64,000 nt of DNA, from positions 62,001-126,000 of the forward strand of contig JAEYOP010000020.1 in NCBI GenBank assembly GCA_023411575.1, written 5' to 3'. Both the position numbers and the translations under genes were made by a program. Of the stretch, positions 52,084 through 61,433 are shown piece after piece; position 1 is the first letter of the stretch, and each line of letters begins with the position of its first letter. The notes beneath the pieces were generated by a model. That model was not told the DNA's origin and made no database searches. It saw only the letters and a program-made list of their open reading frames with translations. This DNA is from Bacillota bacterium (GTDB lineage: Bacteria; Bacillota; Clostridia; Acetivibrionales; DTU013).

Positions 52084-53442
52084 ATGAAAAGTTTTTGCGC
52101 GGAAGCGATACTGGATGAAAGAAAAGCGTCCATTTGCTGCAACAACGGAAAAAGCGGGAATATCAGATGCGAGGCGGACAGCGTTGCGGGTTCGGTAAGC
52201 CAGCGCGCATGCGTTTACTGCGGAGCAAGGGTCGTGCTCAATCCGATTGCCGACGCCGTTCATATTGTCCATGGACCGATCGGGTGCGCAAGCTACACCT
52301 GGGATATAAGGGGAAGCCTCTCAAGCGGGCCCGAGACTTACAGGAACAGCTTTTCAACAGACTTGAGGGAAAATGACGTCATTTTCGGCGGGGAGCGGAA
52401 ATTAGCCGGAGCCATCGACGAGATCATAGAAAAATATCAGGCGAAATACATCTTCGTCTATGCCACCTGCATCGTCGGCGTTATCGGGGACGATATCGAA
52501 AGCGTCTGCAGAGCGGCCGAAAAGAAGCATTCCATTCGGGTCATACCGGTTCAATCCAGCGGTTTCGCAGGCAACAAATCCATGGGCTACAAGGCGGCCT
52601 GCAATGCGTTGATCCAACTGATGGGTGCCTCCGGCGGGAGGACTCCTCCGCAGCCGGAGACCAAACGGGTCAACATTCTCGGCGATTTCAACCTCGCCGG
52701 GGAGACGTGGATTATTACCAATTATTTAAAAGAGCTTGGGGTCGAAGTACAGGCTAAAATAACCGGTGACTCCAGATGCGGAGAAATCATGAAGGCGAAG
52801 GAGGCATCGCTGAATGTAGTACAATGCGCGGGCTCCATGACGTATCTTGCCGGCGAAATGGAGGCGAGGTACGGGATACCCTTTGTGAAGGTCAGCTTTT
52901 TCGGCATTGAAGATACAAAAAATTCCCTGCTCAGGGTGGTCGAAGCCGTGAACGGCCGGCAGGCCGCCAAAAGGGCGGAAGTAAGGCTTGCCCTGCGGGA
53001 GGCCGGGGTACGGCCGGCCCTGGACCGGTACAGGGCGCGGTTGGCCGGAAAAAAGGCCGCCATCTATGTTGGCGGGGGCTTTAAAGCCATTTCCCTGGTA
53101 AAGCAGTTTGCGGACCTTGGAATGGAAACCGTGATAGTCGGAACGCAAACCGGCAGAAAAGACGAGTATGAAATCATCAAAAGCCTGACGAAGCCCGGGA
53201 CGGTGATCCTGGATGACACCAATCCGGCCGAGCTTGTCAAATTTATAAAGGAAAAAGGAGCCGACATTCTGGTGGGCGGCGTGAAGGAAAGACCTCTGGC
53301 CTATAAACTCGGAGTTGCCTTCTGTGACCATAACCATGAACGAAAGCATCCCTTGTGCGGATTTGAGGGGGCGATCCATTTTGCGCAAGAGGTGGACCTC
53401 ACCATAAACAGTCCGGTCTGGCGGCTTCTGCGGGAAGCGTAG
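52084..53442 (+). CDS. nifE: Nitrogenase cofactor scaffold NifE
   Basis: This protein of 452 residues resembles NifD but acts as half of the NifEN scaffold on which the NifB cofactor matures to FeMo-co. Cluster Cys residues are in RACVYCGARVV, GPIGCASYTWDIRGS and VYATCIVGVIGDD; the cofactor Cys is in NVVQCAGSMTYLAGEM. It starts at ATG 52084 (GTG 52075 has no ribosome site). The partner NifN is supplied by the next gene. Confidence 0.96.
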   Translation: MKSFCAEAILDERKASICCNNGKSGNIRCEADSVAGSVSQRACVYCGARVVLNPIADAVHIVHGPIGCASYTWDIRGSLSSGPETYRNSFSTDLRENDVIFGGERKLAGAIDEIIEKYQAKYIFVYATCIVGVIGDDIESVCRAAEKKHSIRVIPVQSSGFAGNKSMGYKAACNALIQLMGASGGRTPPQPETKRVNILGDFNLAGETWIITNYLKELGVEVQAKITGDSRCGEIMKAKEASLNVVQCAGSMTYLAGEMEARYGIPFVKVSFFGIEDTKNSLLRVVEAVNGRQAAKRAEVRLALREAGVRPALDRYRARLAGKKAAIYVGGGFKAISLVKQFADLGMETVIVGTQTGRKDEYEIIKSLTKPGTVILDDTNPAELVKFIKEKGADILVGGVKERPLAYKLGVAFCDHNHERKHPLCGFEGAIHFAQEVDLTINSPVWRLLREA

Positions 53443-53461
53443 TCCGCCGGGGAGGTTCAAT

Positions 53462-56110
53462 ATGAAGAATCGTAATTTTGTCAATTTAAATATAAATCCC
53501 TGCAAAATGTGCATGCCAATGGGCGCCGTACTGGCCATGAAGGGTGTTGAAAACAGCATGATCCTCCTCCATGGGTCCCAGGGCTGCAGTACCTATATCC
53601 GAAGGCATATGGCCGGCCATTATAACGAGCCTGTAGATGTCGCCTCCTCTTCGCTGAATGAAGAAGGCACGGTGTATGGCGGGGAGAGCAATCTGAAAAA
53701 GGCGCTGCGCAATGTAATCAGCCTTTATGCTCCCTCGGTAATCGGAGTGGCCTCAACCTGTCTTGCTGAAACCATAGGGGAGGATATCCGGAGAATCATA
53801 TCGGAGTTTATGGAGGAGGAAGAGCCTGCGGGATGTTCCGTAGTGCCGATTCCCGCTCCGGGATACGGAGGCTCGCAGTTCGAGGGGTACTTTGCCGCAT
53901 TGAACGGGATCGTGAAGGAGCTTGCGGCGAATGCCCGGCCCAACGGAAAAATCAATGTCATCCTTCCCAATCTGAATCCCGGAGACGTCCGGAACATCAA
54001 ATCCATTTTGGATGTATTTCGCCTGGAGTACAACCTGCTTCCGGACGTATCCGAAACGCTGGATGCTCCCTATAGCGAGGAATTCCGGAGGATTCCGGCC
54101 GGGGGGACGAGAGTGGAGGATATCAGAAGCATGGCGGGGGCAGGAGCGACGATAGAACTTGGCGTTACGGTGCCGGAAGGTTTGTCTCCCGGCAGGCTTT
54201 TGATGGAAAGGTTCGATGTTCCGTTCTATAGCTGTCCGCTGCCTGTCGGGATACGCAATACGGACCGGTTCGTCCGGCTGCTGTCGGAACTGTCGGGCAG
54301 ACCGGTGCCGGCTGCTCTGCGGGAGGAACGGGGCAGGCTTCTGGATGGAATGGTTGATTCGCATAAGTATAATGCGGAAGGCAGGGCTGTTCTATTTGGC
54401 GAACCGGAACTGGCATATGCGCTGAGCTGTCTGTGCGCCGAAAACGGGATCACCCGGGTTCTGGTCGGCACGGGAAGCCGAAACGGCGAATTGAAAAGGC
54501 TTGTCGAGGAGGAGTGGAGCAAAGGAACCGAGCGGGACCGGGAAGAAAAGCCTTTGGTTCTAAGCGAAACGGATTTTGAGACAATTCAGGACTACGTAGT
54601 AAAACGGGACGCCAACATCTTGATTGGAAACTCGGACGGTAAGGCGGTTACCGAAAAAACGGGGGTACCCCTGGTGAGGGCCGGCTTTCCCATCCATGAC
54701 CGGGTGGGAGGGCAAAGGCTGGCGTATATGGGGTATGGCGGGTCGCTGATGCTTTTGGATGCGGTAACCAATGCGCTGCTGGAACAGAAGTACGGGAAAT
54801 ACAGATCAAACATGCTTGAAAAGTATTACAGGCCGGAGAGCGCAACGGCCGTCCTGACCCCATCCGAAAAGACGGCGTCCCATCCCTGCTTCTCCAGCGG
54901 AGCGTGCGGCAATGCCAGGATGCACATTCCGGTTGCACCCGAATGCAATATTTCCTGCAATTATTGCAACAGAAAGTATGACTGTGTCAATGAGAGCAGA
55001 CCGGGGGTCACCAGCGAGGTGCTTTCTCCGGAAGAAGCCGCGGCAAAGGTCTTGATGGTCCGGGACAAAATTCCCGGTTTGAAGGTGGTCGGCATTGCAG
55101 GGCCGGGGGATGCATTGGCGGACTTTGATACCACCGCAAGGTCCATTGAGCGAATCCGGGAAGTGGACCCCGGGCTTACCTTCTGTCTATCCACCAACGG
55201 ACTGATGCTTCCCTTCCATGCGGATGAGCTCATAAGGCTTGGCGTCTCGCACGTTACCATTACGATAAATGCGATTGATCCGGATATAGGGGCGAAAATT
55301 TACAGGCAGGTGAATTACATGGGCCGGAAGCTCAAAGGAAGGGAAGGGGCCGAGATTCTACTGGCGAACCAGTTGGCCGGACTTTCCTACCTTTCCTGGA
55401 AAGGCGTCGTATGCAAAGTCAACATCGTCATGATAAAAGGTGTCAACGACCGCCATATAGAGGCGGTTGTCCGGAAAGTGAAGGAATGCGGGGCCTTCAT
55501 GACCAACATCATGCCATTGATCCCTGCAAGGGGAAGCGTTTTCGAGAAGATGCCCATGACAAGCAACAAAGAATTGAATGAACTGCGCAGGGCCTGCGAA
55601 GCCGACCTGAAGCAGATGTACCACTGCAGGCAGTGCAGAGCCGATGCCATCGGTATTTTGGGCGAAGACCGTTCTCCGGAATTCCGGTTGAAGACATGCG
55701 CAGGCTGCGGCGTGAAAGGGAAAGATCGGGGAAAGGCCGTGTATACCTTCGCGGTGGCGACAAAATCGGGGATGCTTGTCGATCAGCATTTTGGGCAGGT
55801 AAGGGAATTTCACATATATGAATATAGGGAAGGCGCCATAAGCCTGGTTGAACGACGGCCGGTTGAAAAATACTGCGGCGGGCCGGAAGAGTGCGACGGT
55901 GAGGAGAATAAAATCGACGGCATTATGAAAACGGTCGGGGATTGCAATGCCGTGCTGGTGATGCGGATCGGCTACAGTCCGATGAAGAGGCTGGAAGATG
56001 CGAATGTGAAAGTGGTCCAGATATGCGGCACGATTGAAGAAGCGGTCAAAAAGGCCGTGGATGAGCTGGAGGGCCAAGAGGAGCTTATGGAAACAGTCGG
56101 ACGGCAATAG
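53462..56110 (+). CDS. nifN-B: NifN-NifB fusion protein
   Basis: This 882-residue protein is a fusion. Residues 1 to about 450 are NifN-like (NINPCKMCMPMGAVLAMKG, HGSQGCSTYIRRHM, VASTCLAETIGED). Residues about 475-770 are the radical-SAM domain of NifB (HPC near 477, VAPECNISCNYCNRKYDC with Cys 495, 499, 502, SESRPGV-like segment, CRQCRADAIGILGED). The C-terminal 110 residues are the NifX/NafY-like domain (DQHFGQVREFHIYEY). It makes the 8Fe-9S-C core and accepts it on NifEN in one polypeptide. The same fusion is known in C. pasteurianum. Confidence 0.97.
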   Translation: MKNRNFVNLNINPCKMCMPMGAVLAMKGVENSMILLHGSQGCSTYIRRHMAGHYNEPVDVASSSLNEEGTVYGGESNLKKALRNVISLYAPSVIGVASTCLAETIGEDIRRIISEFMEEEEPAGCSVVPIPAPGYGGSQFEGYFAALNGIVKELAANARPNGKINVILPNLNPGDVRNIKSILDVFRLEYNLLPDVSETLDAPYSEEFRRIPAGGTRVEDIRSMAGAGATIELGVTVPEGLSPGRLLMERFDVPFYSCPLPVGIRNTDRFVRLLSELSGRPVPAALREERGRLLDGMVDSHKYNAEGRAVLFGEPELAYALSCLCAENGITRVLVGTGSRNGELKRLVEEEWSKGTERDREEKPLVLSETDFETIQDYVVKRDANILIGNSDGKAVTEKTGVPLVRAGFPIHDRVGGQRLAYMGYGGSLMLLDAVTNALLEQKYGKYRSNMLEKYYRPESATAVLTPSEKTASHPCFSSGACGNARMHIPVAPECNISCNYCNRKYDCVNESRPGVTSEVLSPEEAAAKVLMVRDKIPGLKVVGIAGPGDALADFDTTARSIERIREVDPGLTFCLSTNGLMLPFHADELIRLGVSHVTITINAIDPDIGAKIYRQVNYMGRKLKGREGAEILLANQLAGLSYLSWKGVVCKVNIVMIKGVNDRHIEAVVRKVKECGAFMTNIMPLIPARGSVFEKMPMTSNKELNELRRACEADLKQMYHCRQCRADAIGILGEDRSPEFRLKTCAGCGVKGKDRGKAVYTFAVATKSGMLVDQHFGQVREFHIYEYREGAISLVERRPVEKYCGGPEECDGEENKIDGIMKTVGDCNAVLVMRIGYSPMKRLEDANVKVVQICGTIEEAVKKAVDELEGQEELMETVGRQ

Positions 56111-56151
56111 AAGGAAAGTGCAGGAAAGGTTTGTAAAGGAGGTGCTTGCAG

Positions 56152-56463
56152 ATGGTCAAACCCAAATATCATGTATTTGTTTGCACGAGTTCAAGGATCA
56201 ACGGACAGCAAAAGGGTTACTGCCACTCGAAGGACTCGGTCGGAGTCATCCAGACATTTATGGAGGAACTGGAAAGCAGGGACATGGCAGGAGAGGTCAT
56301 GGTGACGAATACGGGCTGTTTCGGGATTTGCAGCCAGGGCGTCATCGTGGTGGTCTACCCGGAAGGAGTCTGGTATAAGGAAGTAACCGTTGAGGATGTG
56401 CCGGAAATTGTGGAAACCCATTTTGAAAACGGGGAAAAGGTCGAAAGACTGGAGATAAAGTAG
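56152..56463 (+). CDS. Thioredoxin-like [2Fe-2S] ferredoxin
   Basis: This 103-residue protein has the thioredoxin-like 2Fe-2S ferredoxin fold (Shethna/C. pasteurianum type). Ligand Cys candidates lie in HVFVCTSSR, GYCHSKDS and TNTGCFGICSQGV. It may interact with the MoFe protein or serve as electron donor or protective protein, as suggested for the C. pasteurianum ferredoxin. AAAGGAGG precedes ATG 56152 by nine bases. It lies inside the nif array. Confidence 0.93.
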   Translation: MVKPKYHVFVCTSSRINGQQKGYCHSKDSVGVIQTFMEELESRDMAGEVMVTNTGCFGICSQGVIVVVYPEGVWYKEVTVEDVPEIVETHFENGEKVERLEIK

Positions 56464-56475
56464 GGGGGAAGAAAG

Positions 56476-57300
56476 ATGAAGAGATTTTTTATTTTTGTCG
56501 TGAGTATAGTTCTTATTCTTGCAATAGCGGGCTGCGGGCCCGGAGCAGCGCCGGCTGTTCAGGAGACAACACAGGCCCTGGATGAAGCACAGGAGATCAT
56601 TGTATTTGCGGCGGCGAGCCTTACGGAGAGCTTCGGCGAATTGGCAGGCGAGTTTGAAAAGCAGGAAGAAGGAAGGGTAAAGGTTATCTTTAACTTTGCG
56701 GGGAGCCAGGCGCTTGAAACATCGGTTGAAAGCGGCGCGCGAGCGGATATTTTTGCAAGCGCCAGTCTCAAGTATATGGATATGCTGAAGGAGAAGGGGT
56801 TCGTAAACGAGTATGCCGTATTTGCAAAAAACAGGCTTATTCTTATAGAAAATAACAACAGCGGCTTTCCTGTAAGCAACCTGGGAGACCTGGCGGCGGA
56901 TGGCATTAAAATCGCGGTGGGAGACAGCAGCGTGCCTGTCGGGTCTTATTGGGAGAAGGCTCTGGAGGAAGCATCAAAGACCGGAGGAGTAACCACCGAT
57001 GAGAAAAATGCCATAAACGGCAATATTAAGACCAGGGAACTGAATGTAAAGGATGTGGTGAGCAAAGTTGTGTTGAATGAAGCGGACGTCGGCGTGGTAT
57101 ACAGGACGGATGTGACGGACCCGGTTGCAGAAAAAGTAAAGGAGATCCGCATCCCGGATTTCGAAAAATTCGATGCGGAATATCCGGCGGCTGTTTTAAA
57201 GGATGCCGAGGGGAATTCCGAAGCCAGGAAGTTCTACGACTATCTGCTCTCGGACACCGGCAGGGAGATATTGAAAAAGTATAAATTCCTTGTGGATTAA
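56476..57300 (+). CDS. modA: Molybdate-binding lipoprotein ModA
   Basis: This 274-residue lipoprotein (LAIAGC, Cys near 20) is the extracellular molybdate/tungstate-binding protein of an ABC importer. It shows IVFAAASLTESFGELAGEFE, VIFNFAGSQALETSVESGARADIFASA and GDSSVPVGSYWEKAL, all ModA family features. GGGGGG lies seven bases upstream. Position inside the nif operon links Mo supply to nitrogenase synthesis. Confidence 0.95.
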   Translation: MKRFFIFVVSIVLILAIAGCGPGAAPAVQETTQALDEAQEIIVFAAASLTESFGELAGEFEKQEEGRVKVIFNFAGSQALETSVESGARADIFASASLKYMDMLKEKGFVNEYAVFAKNRLILIENNNSGFPVSNLGDLAADGIKIAVGDSSVPVGSYWEKALEEASKTGGVTTDEKNAINGNIKTRELNVKDVVSKVVLNEADVGVVYRTDVTDPVAEKVKEIRIPDFEKFDAEYPAAVLKDAEGNSEARKFYDYLLSDTGREILKKYKFLVD

Positions 57301-57333
57301 TAAGCGGACGGATGCTAAAGTGGGTGTGATTCT

Positions 57334-58242
57334 ATGGAAAAGGCAATAGGCGGGAAATATTATCCCGGCGATCGAACAAAAAATACGGTCAAAAGCGCTG
57401 CGGGAAATACGGCAAGATCCGCAGGAGGCCCGTGGAAAGCCCGCAAGGCCGGGCTCGACGGAGAAGCGCTTCTTGGTCCGGCAGTCAGGCTCACCGGTTT
57501 TATGTACTTCCTGATGATCCTTCTTCCGGTCTATGCCCTTTTTTCCTCTGCGGGATGGAAGAACACCGTTTCGTCCCTGGCTAAAGCCGATAATACGGCT
57601 GCTCTGACGATCAGCATGAAAACGACCTCCCTTACGGCTGCTCTAATTTTTCTGATCTGCACGCCGGTGGTATTCTGCCTGTCCAATCCGTCCCGCAAGA
57701 AGGAAGGCCTGGGTTCAAAGCTCCTGGAGCTTCTGGTGACCATGCCGACCGTTTTGCCGCCTGCCGTCGCGGGAATCGGCCTCCTCCTGGCCTTCGGGAG
57801 GAACGGGATCGTCGGCGCCTGGCTCGGGCGGATCCATGTCGAGGTCGTTTTCACTCCGGTGGCTGTCGTTCTGGCGCAATTTTTTGTTGCTTCCGGTTTT
57901 TATGTTCAAATCGTCAAGACGGGCATGGATGCGATCGAGCCTGAAATATTCGAAGTGTCCTACCTGTTCGGCCTCGGGAAAACGGAAACCATGATCCGGG
58001 TCATCCTGCCCATGCTGGCGAAACCGGTAACCGCCGGGCTGATGCTTTCCTGGACAAGGGCGCTGGGGGAGTTCGGAGCGACGATTATGTTTGCAGGGAA
58101 CATGGCGGAGAGGACGCGGACCATTCCCCTCCAGATCTATACGCTGCTCCAGACGGACATTGTATCGGCCGCCTCCGTTTCACTGCTGCTTTTCATGGTT
58201 TCCTTCGCTTTGCTGTTCTTGCTGAAAATCGTGTTCAGATAG
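57334..58242 (+). CDS. modB: Molybdate ABC transporter permease ModB
   Basis: This 302-residue permease has five or six helices and the EAA-type loop (IEPEIFEVSYLFGLGKTETM). It also shows TMPTVLPPAVAGIGLLLAFG and SWTRALGEFGATIMFAGNM, which are ModB signatures. A 50-residue basic N-terminal tail precedes the first helix, which is longer than usual, and the ribosome site is weak, so the start could be later. No modC (ATPase) gene follows; the ATPase must be encoded elsewhere. Confidence 0.93.
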   Translation: MEKAIGGKYYPGDRTKNTVKSAAGNTARSAGGPWKARKAGLDGEALLGPAVRLTGFMYFLMILLPVYALFSSAGWKNTVSSLAKADNTAALTISMKTTSLTAALIFLICTPVVFCLSNPSRKKEGLGSKLLELLVTMPTVLPPAVAGIGLLLAFGRNGIVGAWLGRIHVEVVFTPVAVVLAQFFVASGFYVQIVKTGMDAIEPEIFEVSYLFGLGKTETMIRVILPMLAKPVTAGLMLSWTRALGEFGATIMFAGNMAERTRTIPLQIYTLLQTDIVSAASVSLLLFMVSFALLFLLKIVFR

Positions 58243-58255
58243 GGAGGCGGCAGAG

Positions 58256-59326
58256 GTGGACAATAAAAGGAACACAAGCGGATCCGGGGAGCAGGGGATC
58301 ATCGACAGGACACTGCCGGAGGTGGTCTTTCCCGGGAGCGGAATAAGCGGCTCCGATCTTCTTGATCTGATCGGAAGGATTCGTGCGCTTGGAGCGGATA
58401 AAATTGAAATAAACCGCCTTGTTTTGGAAAAAGCAGGTGGTCTGCCCGAAGACGGGGCTTTTATATACCGTATCGATTCGATCTCCGCTTTGGAAGATTT
58501 ATCCCATCATCCCTTCAAGGATATTGTTATAAACAACGATATTCCTTCTTTCGAGCTCATATTGGAAGAACTTGCCCTGCGGGGGAGGAATCTGACAATT
58601 GAATTCAGGGCGGAGACGGAGGAGGACATTCATTGCCTGAAAAAGCTGAAGGAGGCAGGCTGGATGAAAGCTGTGGGGACGCTAAGAATTACCGGGCTGA
58701 ATCGTTTTATAACAACCGCATGGCTGAAAACCGCTTTGGAAATGAAGTGCATTTTGGGAGTGAAGCTTGATATTTGTCCGGAAAATCTGTTTTATAATGC
58801 GACCGCTGTGGCGGCGGACGGGCTTATGGATTCCGCCGATCATATTACCGCCTCCTTTATGGGTTATGGCGGCCGCTATGGCTATGCCGCGCTGGAGCAG
58901 ATTCTCACGTTTGCGGCAGTCACGCCTGGTCGGGCTGGGCGAGGGCAGCTGGAGGCCCTGCCCGGGCTGGCGGCGCTTTTTTCCAAAGCCGCCGGGGTAG
59001 AAATCCCGGGAAATGCGCCGGTGATCGGAAAGAATATTTTCGTGTACGAGTCCGGGATCCATGCGGACGGGATTGATAAAAACCCCGCGACCTATGAGCC
59101 GTATGATCCCGGGTTGGTTGGGCTGGAAAGGAAATTGTCCATCGGCAAGCATTCGGGCGGCCGGTCGGTGGCGAAAAAGCTGCAGGAGCTCGGTATCCCT
59201 GCGGAGCGGAGCCAGATATCCGACTTTTTGAAGCGGATCAGGGAAAGGAGCATTTTGCTCCGGCGAAATCTCGAGGACCATGAAATTGCCGACCTGTTGG
59301 ACAGATCGGCCGTGTCGGACCGGTGA
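58256..59326 (+). CDS. nifV-omega: Homocitrate synthase omega subunit
   Basis: This 356-residue protein is the C-terminal-type half of a split homocitrate synthase. It lacks the DTTLRDGEQ catalytic start but has the downstream motifs ESGIHADGI near 263 and GKHSGGRSVAKKLQELGIP near 298, as in isopropylmalate synthase-like enzymes. With the alpha subunit it should make R-homocitrate, an organic ligand of FeMo-co. GTG 58256 lies five bases after GGGAGGCGG. Such splitting is known from C. pasteurianum. Confidence 0.92.
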   Translation: MDNKRNTSGSGEQGIIDRTLPEVVFPGSGISGSDLLDLIGRIRALGADKIEINRLVLEKAGGLPEDGAFIYRIDSISALEDLSHHPFKDIVINNDIPSFELILEELALRGRNLTIEFRAETEEDIHCLKKLKEAGWMKAVGTLRITGLNRFITTAWLKTALEMKCILGVKLDICPENLFYNATAVAADGLMDSADHITASFMGYGGRYGYAALEQILTFAAVTPGRAGRGQLEALPGLAALFSKAAGVEIPGNAPVIGKNIFVYESGIHADGIDKNPATYEPYDPGLVGLERKLSIGKHSGGRSVAKKLQELGIPAERSQISDFLKRIRERSILLRRNLEDHEIADLLDRSAVSDR

Positions 59327-59347
59327 GAGGTTTGGGAGGGGCTTGGA

Positions 59348-60163
59348 ATGAATTTATTCATTGTGGATACCACCCTGAGGGACGGGGAACAGAAAGCGGG
59401 CCTTGCATTCGGAATGGCGGAAAAAGTACGGATCGCCAAGATCCTCGATTATGCCGGCGTGTATCAGATAGAGGCGGGAATACCGGCCATGGGGGATGAG
59501 GAAAAGCAAAGCATCCAAAAAATTGCGGAGCTTGGTTTAGGGAGCAGGATTTCGGCATGGAACAGGTTGAACCCGGAGGATATCAGGCAGTCGATGGACT
59601 GCGGCGCCGATATTCTCCATATTTCGGTGCCGTCGTCCGATATCCAGATCCAATCAAAGCTGAGAAAGGACAGGAAATGGATCCTGGAGCAGGTAAGAAG
59701 ATGCGTCTGCCTTGCCCGATCCGGAAGCCGGGAGGTGACGATCGGCCTGGAAGATGCGTCGAGAGCGGATTTCGGGTTTCTGCTGCAGGTCATATCCACG
59801 GCGTGCAAGGAAGGGGTTAAAAGAATAAGGTATGCCGACACAGTCGGAATCCTCCATAAAAAGAGGATTTTTGAAGAAATCCGGGAAATACGCAATGAAC
59901 TCAAAGTGGAGATAGAGATTCATACCCACAACGATATGGGCATGGCCGTGTCCAATTCTCTTGCGGCCGCCGAAGGAGGAGCCGCTTTTGTCGATTGTAC
60001 CGCAGGCGGCATTGGCGAGCGTGCGGGGAATTGCAATTACCTGCAGTTTGTAAAAGCTGCCAGGGCCTGCCTGGGTGTTTTCTGTGAAGTGGATGAGCTT
60101 AGGGCGTATGAAGCGCAGAAGAATATACTCGATATCATCAATCGAAAGAAATCATTCCCGTAA
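59348..60163 (+). CDS. nifV-alpha: Homocitrate synthase alpha subunit
   Basis: This 271-residue protein is the catalytic TIM barrel of homocitrate synthase. Metal and substrate ligands are in DTTLRDGEQKAGLAF at 7-21 and EIHTHNDMGMA near 196, with GGIGERAGNCNYLQFV near 225. It lacks the C-terminal part supplied by the omega subunit and condenses acetyl-CoA with 2-oxoglutarate. GGGAGGGG precedes the ATG. It is the last gene of the nif array. Confidence 0.95.
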   Translation: MNLFIVDTTLRDGEQKAGLAFGMAEKVRIAKILDYAGVYQIEAGIPAMGDEEKQSIQKIAELGLGSRISAWNRLNPEDIRQSMDCGADILHISVPSSDIQIQSKLRKDRKWILEQVRRCVCLARSGSREVTIGLEDASRADFGFLLQVISTACKEGVKRIRYADTVGILHKKRIFEEIREIRNELKVEIEIHTHNDMGMAVSNSLAAAEGGAAFVDCTAGGIGERAGNCNYLQFVKAARACLGVFCEVDELRAYEAQKNILDIINRKKSFP

Positions 60164-60215
60164 TCTTTTGAAAATACTTCCTGCAAACAATATTCGAGCA
60201 CTTCATATGCAATGT

Positions 60216-60244
60216 TTACTCAATATGTGTAAATAATGTATAAT
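60216..60244 (+). promoter_or_regulatory. Promoter of the HD-fabZ pair
   Basis: TTACTC (60216-60221) and TATAAT (60239-60244) are 17 bases apart. The start codon of the HD gene lies 55 bases downstream. Confidence 0.65.
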
Positions 60245-60298
60245 AGGAAGTGCTTTATATTCCGGTGACAATTCAGGAACCGCAGGAGGGAAACGCTT

Positions 60299-60886
60299 AT
60301 GGGTTTGCACAATTATCTGCTGACGGTGCGGAAGCTGAACAATATGGGCAGATGGTCCACGGATTTTATGCATCAGAGAACGACGGTGAGCGAGCATTCC
60401 TTTTTTGTGGCGCAGGTCGGGCAAATGATGGCCCTGATTGAAGAAGAGAACGGAAATGCGGTGGACTGGGGAAGGCTGTTCAAGAAGCTGATCAATCATG
60501 ACGTGGTCGAGGCGATCACGGGGGATATCATCAGTACGGTAAAGCACAAGAACGACCAGTTCCGGGATATGCTGGGCCTGCTGGAACGGGAGGTCGCAGA
60601 AGAAAACCTCCTGGTTAGTATGGATGAACCCTACAAGGGGATTTACAGGGAGATCCTGTTTGACGGGAAGGATGAGACGCTGGAAGGCAAAATATTGAAA
60701 GGCGCGGATCATATCGACGCCATTATGGAATGCATCGGCGAGGTCCGGCTGAACAACCTTGTCCCGTTCGTGGAAAAGTACCACTCCATTATGGAGAAGC
60801 TGAGGGAATCCGATCTGGCAAGCGTAAGAACCTTCACGGAGGCAATCCTGCCCGAGCTGGTGAAGGGCTGCGGGGCATTGGAATAA
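60299..60886 (+). CDS. HD-domain phosphohydrolase, YfbR-like
   Basis: This 195-residue protein has the HD metal-binding set: His in TTVSEHSFFVAQ near 33, the HD pair in INHDVVEA near 67 and an Asp in KGADHIDAIME near 140. The layout resembles YfbR, a 5'-deoxynucleotidase. Substrate uncertain. GGAGGG lies eight bases upstream of the ATG. Confidence 0.85.
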   Translation: MGLHNYLLTVRKLNNMGRWSTDFMHQRTTVSEHSFFVAQVGQMMALIEEENGNAVDWGRLFKKLINHDVVEAITGDIISTVKHKNDQFRDMLGLLEREVAEENLLVSMDEPYKGIYREILFDGKDETLEGKILKGADHIDAIMECIGEVRLNNLVPFVEKYHSIMEKLRESDLASVRTFTEAILPELVKGCGALE

Positions 60887-60911
60887 ACTATACTTTGATA
60901 TGAGGTGTGAA

Positions 60912-61346
60912 ATGCTGACAAATGTAGAAATTCAGAAAATAATACCGCACAGGTATCCGTTCCTGCTGGTGGACAAAATTGTCGAGCTGGAGCCCGGCAA
61001 AAGCGCTGTCGGTATTAAGAACGTGACGGCCAACGAGCCCTTTTTCCAGGGGCATTTCCCGGATTTCCCCATCATGCCGGGAGTCCTGATCGTCGAGGCG
61101 CTGGCCCAGACGGCCGGGATCGCCGCAAACGCCGATTCGGCGGACGGCTCGAAGCTGGGCGTCTTTGCAAGCATCGACGAAATGAAGTTCAAGAGACAGG
61201 TGGTGCCCGGGGACACCCTGCGCATGGAGGTTGAAATCCTGTCAAGCAAAATGGGCGTTATAAAGGCAAAGGTAAAGGCCACCGTCGAGGACAAGGTGGC
61301 GGCGGAAGGCGAAATCCGCTTTGCGATGACTCCAGTGAAGAAGTAA
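60912..61346 (+). CDS. fabZ: 3-hydroxyacyl-ACP dehydratase FabZ
   Basis: This 144-residue hot-dog-fold enzyme dehydrates 3-hydroxyacyl-ACP in fatty-acid synthesis. PHRYPFLLVDK near 11 and FQGHFPDFPIMPGVLIVEALAQ near 43-64 hold the catalytic His and Glu. ATG 60912 is supported by GAGG six bases upstream. It stands apart from other fab genes, beside an HD phosphohydrolase. Confidence 0.95.
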   Translation: MLTNVEIQKIIPHRYPFLLVDKIVELEPGKSAVGIKNVTANEPFFQGHFPDFPIMPGVLIVEALAQTAGIAANADSADGSKLGVFASIDEMKFKRQVVPGDTLRMEVEILSSKMGVIKAKVKATVEDKVAAEGEIRFAMTPVKK

Positions 61347-61368
61347 AAAAGGGTTAAAAAATAAAAAG

Positions 61369-61415
61369 ACAGGGAGGATTTCCGACGTTTAGAAACCGGG
61401 ACTTCCCTGTTTTTT
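61369..61415. terminator. Terminator between fabZ and the GNAT gene
   Basis: ACAGGGAG pairs with TTCCCTGT at the base of a long loop, followed by TTTTTTG on the plus strand. On the minus strand the arm is followed by TTTTTATTTTTT, so it may serve both convergent genes. Confidence 0.75.
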
Positions 61416-61433
61416 GTTGCGTTCGTGCTTGCA

